A stretch of 32,181 bases of DNA, from assembly GCA_018058095.1 (NCBI GenBank), contig JAGPCO010000015.1, positions 50,260 to 82,440 of the forward strand. Reading direction: 5' to 3'. Made by a program: the position numbers and the translations under genes. The first letter of the stretch is position 1. Each line of letters begins with the position of its first letter. The stretch is from Kofleriaceae bacterium (GTDB lineage: Bacteria > Myxococcota_A > Polyangia > Haliangiales > Haliangiaceae). The notes under the pieces were generated by a model. It was not told the origin of the DNA. It was given only the letters and a program-made list of their open reading frames with translations, and did no database searches. This document shows, piece by piece, positions 27,134-32,181 of the stretch.

Positions 27134-28377
27134 AGCTCGACCTCCAGCGCGGCCTCCAGCCGGTCGTTGGCCAGGGCCCGCGCCGCCTGCTCGACCACCA
27201 GCGTCGCCCCCAGCTGCAGGCGCAGGCGCAGGGCCGGGATGGCCATGACCGCGCCGGCGCTGTGCTCCATGACCCGGTCGGTCAGCACCAGCGAGGACGG
27301 GTCGAGGATGGCGAAGCGGTAGCCGAGGGCGACCGGGTTGGCGCCGGGCACGATCTGGATCATCGCCTGGGCGTGGACGCCGAACGCGTTGGCGGCCGGG
27401 CCGCCGGTGGTGCCGAACGTGGTCCGCACCAGCACCACCCCGCCGCCGAGCGCGACCGGCCCGGCCGCCAGGCGCGCGCCGAGGGAGGCCGCCAGGTCGG
27501 TCTCGTCCTGGCGCAGCGGCAGGTCGCCCTCGCTGCGCGGGTTCCAGCGCACCCCGCCGACGACGGCGCCGCCGGCCGGCAGCGACGCCAGCAGCGCCGC
27601 CGACAGCGCGACCTGGTCGTTGTCGTTGTCCGACGCGAACTCGTGCGCGCCGTTCTGCGCCGCGACCTCGAAGCCCACGCCGGCGCGGTCGTCGGGCGCA
27701 TCCCGCCGCACCGCCACCCCGATCGAGCGGCCGGGCGGCAGGCCGTCGGCCTCCCAGCCCTCGGTCGCGCGGACGCCACGGCTGACCAGGGAGCGGTCGA
27801 CGAACGGCCGGCGCCGCATCCAGTTCGGGTGCAGGTCGCCGTCGAGATCGTCGGGATCGAACGCGATCTCGAAGCGGCCGATCCGCACGTCGAGACCGCC
27901 GGCCGCGACATCGACGAAGGCGTCGCGCAGCCCGACCCGCAGCGTGCCGTTGGGGTCGTTGAGGTGGTCGCGCTCGTCGATGGCCCCGTCGATGGAGAGG
28001 TCGAAGCGGGCGCGGTCGGCCAGGGCGCCGCGTACGCCGAGGCGCGCGTTCTGCAGCTCGAAGCCGTCGGACCGGCCGACGAACGCCACGCTGGGGTCGT
28101 CGCGGACGAACGCCGCGGCGGCCCGGAGGTAGCCGTAGGGGGCCCAGCGGAACGAAGGCCGCGGCGCGGCGACGGCTGGCGCTGGCGCCGGCGTGGGCGC
28201 GGGCGGCGCCGTCGCCGATGGCGTCGTCGCGTTCGGGGTGACCGCCTGGCCGTCGGCGTCGTCGGGCTCGGCCGCGGTTGGTCCGGACGGAGTCGCCTCG
28301 GGGTCGGGCGCCGGCTGCGCGGCCGCGCTCGAACTCACCACGGCCAGGGCGACGCAGGCGGCGACGGAGGTACGCAC
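27130..28377 (-). CDS. Outer-membrane porin (OprO/OprP-like)
   Basis: This 415-residue exported protein starts at a GTG (28377). The signal peptide VRTSVAACVALAVVSSSAAAQ is followed by a Pro/Ala/Thr-rich linker (about 24-75). The body is beta-rich with alternating strands. It has the porin-like order of 'YGYLRAAAAFVRDD', 'FELQNARLGVRGALADRARFDLSID' (the RRAR-type beta hairpin), 'LRDAFVDVAAGGLDVRIGRFEIAF', then long amphipathic strands and a hydrophobic final strand ending in Leu (ALEVEL). Phosphate-selective porin O/P relatives show the same layout, but substrate selectivity cannot be inferred. The real start is inferred because the frame is open further upstream inside the regulator gene. 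A -10-like TAGATT sits about 12 bases before the GTG. The stop overlaps the metallohydrolase start. Confidence 0.72.
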   Translation of the reverse strand: MRTSVAACVALAVVSSSAAAQPAPDPEATPSGPTAAEPDDADGQAVTPNATTPSATAPPAPTPAPAPAVAAPRPSFRWAPYGYLRAAAAFVRDDPSVAFVGRSDGFELQNARLGVRGALADRARFDLSIDGAIDERDHLNDPNGTLRVGLRDAFVDVAAGGLDVRIGRFEIAFDPDDLDGDLHPNWMRRRPFVDRSLVSRGVRATEGWEADGLPPGRSIGVAVRRDAPDDRAGVGFEVAAQNGAHEFASDNDNDQVALSAALLASLPAGGAVVGGVRWNPRSEGDLPLRQDETDLAASLGARLAAGPVALGGGVVLVRTTFGTTGGPAANAFGVHAQAMIQIVPGANPVALGYRFAILDPSSLVLTDRVMEHSAGAVMAIPALRLRLQLGATLVVEQAARALANDRLEAALEVEL

Positions 28378-28427
28378 CGCCGGCAATCTACCACGCAGGC
28401 CGCATCGGTCGGCGCGGCGGCGCCGGG

Positions 28428-30437
<2,010 letters not shown>

Positions 30438-30462
30438 CCTATGTCGGCACCGCCGATGCCTG

Positions 30463-30470
30463 GTTATACT
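30463..30470. promoter_or_regulatory. Shared bidirectional -10-like element
   Basis: The sequence GTTATACT (30463-30470) reads TATACT on the plus strand and TATAAC on the minus strand. It is the only AT-rich block between the divergent regulator and PATAN genes. Plus-strand starts would lie near 30477 and minus-strand starts near 30456. No -35 box is clear on either side. Confidence 0.4.
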
Positions 30471-30490
30471 GCACCGGCGTTCGCGCGGTC

Positions 30491-32181
30491 ATGGCGGCGG
30501 CTAGCAAAGTCATCATCGTGGGTGAGGCCGGCCCGGTCGCCGACGCCTTGCGCTATGCGTTCGAGCGCGACGGCTTCCCGGTCGTGACCACCACCGCGGC
30601 CGGCTCGACCGAGGTCGCCGCCGCCGAGGCCAGCCTGCTGGTGACCAGCGCCGGCGACGCCGAGGCGGCCCGGGGCGCGCTGGCCGCGGCGACGCGAATC
30701 CGGGTCGCCGCAGGGCGGCCGGTCCCGATCATCCACCTCGGTGGTGACGGCGACGGCCTGACCCGGGCCGCGGCCTGGGACGCCGGCGCCGACGAGATCA
30801 TCATCCCGCCCAGCTACCTGCGTGACCTCGTCACCGTCGGCCACCTCATGCTGGCCGGGCCCGAACAGCCGGCGCACTGGGTCGGTCAGCTGGCCGAGAC
30901 GGTCGGGGTCTACTTCCTCATCCGCGCGCTGGCCTCGCTCGGCCGCAGCGGCGTGTTGACGATGTCGCGTGGCCTCCGCCGCGGCGAGGTGCGGTACTAC
31001 CTGGGGGAGGTCACGTCGGCGCAGATCGGCGGCCTGCACGGCCAGGCCGCCCTGCATCAGCTCCTCCTGTGGACCGACGGCCGCTACGACTTCCGGCGCG
31101 AAGACGTGGTGCGGCGGCGCCAGATCCCGCTGCCGCCGGAGGAGCTGTTCGCCGACGCCGAGCGCTTCCTGCATGGCATCCGCGACGCCTCGGGGGAGCT
31201 GTCCCCGGCGATGGTCTTCGAGCAGGACGCGACCACCTTCGCGGCTCAGGCCAAGCAGGTGCCGACCGAGGTCCACGGCGTGCTGCGGATGTTCGACGGT
31301 CATCGCACGCTGGCCGACGTCATCGAGGACTCGCCGTACCGCGCGTTCGAGACGCTGCGGGTCGCGCGCTCGGCGGTCGGCGCCGGCCTGCTGCGCCGGG
31401 TCGCCGTGCAGCGGCCCAAGGCGACGATGCGGGCGGTGCTGGCGATCGACGAGTGGCTGGTCGGGGACAACAAGGAGGCGGTGGTCGATCGGCTGCAGTC
31501 GATGGCGGCCGACTCGGCGGCGAGCTCGGCCAGCGGGCGGCGCCGGCGCCGGCGTGGGTCGGCCCAGCGCGAGGCGCAGAGCGGCGCCGGCACCAGCAGC
31601 GGGCCGGTCGACTGGTCCGCGCTGCTGCCGCGAACGGCCGGGGCCGAGATGCTCGGGCTGTCGGGGGTGGTGCCGTCGGCCCAGGCCGCCGGCGAGATCG
31701 TGGTGAGCGAGCGGGCGTCCCGGACCCAGCCGCGCGAAGGGCTGGAGGCGCTGACCGACCCATCGATGCGAGATCGCCTGTTCCCGACCGAAGGCGCTGA
31801 CGTGGTCAGCGTCTCGATCGACGCCAGCCTGACCGCCGAGGTCGCGGCCGGCACCGAGGCCAAGGCGGCGGCGGCGGCGGCGGAGGCCAAGGCGGCGGCG
31901 GAGGCCAAGGCGGCGGCGGAGGCCAAGGCGGCGGCGGAGGCCAAGGCGGCGGCGGAGGCCAAGGCGGCGGCGGAGGCCAAGGCAGCGGCGGAGGCCAAGG
32001 CGGCGGCGGAGGCCAAGGCGGCGGCGGAGGCCAAGGCGGCGGCGGAGGCCAAGGCGGCGGGGGAGGCCAAGGCGGCGGCGGAGGCCAAGGCGGCGGCGGA
32101 GGCAAAGGCGGCGGCGGAGGCCGAGGCGGCGGCGGGGGCCAAGGCGGCGGCGGAGGCCAAGGCAGCGGCGGAGGCCAAGGC
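30491..32181 (+). CDS. Pseudo-receiver/PATAN (DUF4388) protein with EAKAAA tail (partial)
   Basis: 563 codons are visible and the 3' end lies beyond the window. An N-terminal receiver-like fold (about 1-120) has the strand SKVIIVGEAGPVADALRYAFERDGF and the terminal block WDAGADEIIIPPSYLRDLVTVGHLM. However, the acidic pair and the phospho-accepting Asp are missing, so it should not be phosphorylated normally. A PATAN/DUF4388-like region follows (about 135-230: LASLGRSGVLTMSRGLRRGEVRYYLGEVTSA and LHQLLLWTDGRYDFRRED). Next come a helical segment, a basic linker (GRRRRRRGS, about 350) and, from residue 456, a long (EAKAAA) repeat. Proteins of this type are common in Myxococcota signalling networks. 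The ATG at 30491 has no Shine-Dalgarno sequence. It diverges from the FHA-sigma54 activator, which could be a partner. Confidence 0.8.
   Translation, partial: MAAASKVIIVGEAGPVADALRYAFERDGFPVVTTTAAGSTEVAAAEASLLVTSAGDAEAARGALAAATRIRVAAGRPVPIIHLGGDGDGLTRAAAWDAGADEIIIPPSYLRDLVTVGHLMLAGPEQPAHWVGQLAETVGVYFLIRALASLGRSGVLTMSRGLRRGEVRYYLGEVTSAQIGGLHGQAALHQLLLWTDGRYDFRREDVVRRRQIPLPPEELFADAERFLHGIRDASGELSPAMVFEQDATTFAAQAKQVPTEVHGVLRMFDGHRTLADVIEDSPYRAFETLRVARSAVGAGLLRRVAVQRPKATMRAVLAIDEWLVGDNKEAVVDRLQSMAADSAASSASGRRRRRRGSAQREAQSGAGTSSGPVDWSALLPRTAGAEMLGLSGVVPSAQAAGEIVVSERASRTQPREGLEALTDPSMRDRLFPTEGADVVSVSIDASLTAEVAAGTEAKAAAAAAEAKAAAEAKAAAEAKAAAEAKAAAEAKAAAEAKAAAEAKAAAEAKAAAEAKAAAEAKAAGEAKAAAEAKAAAEAKAAAEAEAAAGAKAAAEAKAAAEAK
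31856..32181 (+). repeat. 18-bp tandem repeat encoding (EAKAAA)n
   Basis: From 31883 the 18-bp unit GAGGCCAAGGCGGCGGCG runs in exact register for 16 full copies and a partial one at the window edge. A first expanded copy with six Ala codons begins at 31856. Changes are few: GCG to GCA (silent), one Ala to Gly, one Lys to Glu and one Glu to Gly. It encodes a stable charged single alpha helix like the rod of TolA. Near-identity at DNA level shows recent expansion and length is likely variable. Confidence 0.95.

Noticed and set aside
31300-32178. Minus-strand protein with ASAAAL repeats
   Set aside because: Antisense reading of the 18-bp repeat; every frame of that repeat stays open.

Overview
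The window is about 32 kb of very GC-rich DNA. Several features point to a Myxococcota-type (delta-proteobacterial) chromosome, probably near the Haliangiales/Polyangia: many lipoproteins, a FHA-GAF-sigma54 activator, a degenerate receiver/PATAN protein, a TolQ/TolR-type motor with a HEAT-repeat lipoprotein, tRNA genes without encoded CCA, and frequent TTG/GTG starts with four-base gene overlaps. This placement is inferred from gene content only; no marker gene such as 16S rRNA is present.

Layout, left to right. (1) 1-1905: a PPK2-family polyphosphate kinase (minus strand, cut by the window edge) diverges from a CHAD-domain protein, making a small polyphosphate locus. (2) 1951-4356: the carboxynorspermidine/carboxyspermidine dehydrogenase and decarboxylase (NspC) pair for spermidine-type polyamine synthesis. 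(3) 4443-6250: a lipoprotein with the complete copper-ligand set of peptidylglycine-hydroxylating monooxygenase, overlapped by an unknown lipoprotein. (4) 6327-12707: both subunits of a biotin-dependent acyl-CoA carboxylase (methylcrotonoyl-CoA type), overlapped by a large M1 aminopeptidase lipoprotein. (5) 12704-15231, minus strand: an unknown anchored or secreted protein, a trypsin/HtrA-like protease lipoprotein and a HAD phosphatase. (6) 15480-19709: an operon of one TolQ/ExbB, two TolR/ExbD proteins and a HEAT-repeat lipoprotein with a coiled coil, closed by a strong hairpin. (7) 19743-21751: tRNA-Pro(UGG), tRNA-Arg(UCU), a dense repeat island (11 copies of GAAAAGGTC, three copies of a ~82-bp unit, and GTCCG/CGGAC hairpins), a REP-associated (HUH/Y1) transposase, and a possible istB scrap. 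(8) 21778-30437, minus strand: a FHA-GAF-AAA+ sigma54-type regulator followed by an outer-membrane porin, a CehA/McbA-type PHP metallohydrolase lipoprotein, a small exported protein and a BPI-like lipoprotein. The four structural genes overlap one another (two GTGA junctions and one 58-bp overlap). (9) 30465-32181: a pseudo-receiver/PATAN protein whose tail is an 18-bp (EAKAAA) tandem repeat running off the window.

The stretches most worth a second look are the repeat island with its transposase, the TolQ-TolR-TolR-HEAT operon (no TolA, TonB, TolB or Pal beside it), and the regulator-porin-metallohydrolase-BPI-like envelope operon. All similarity calls come from reading motifs by eye, without database searches.
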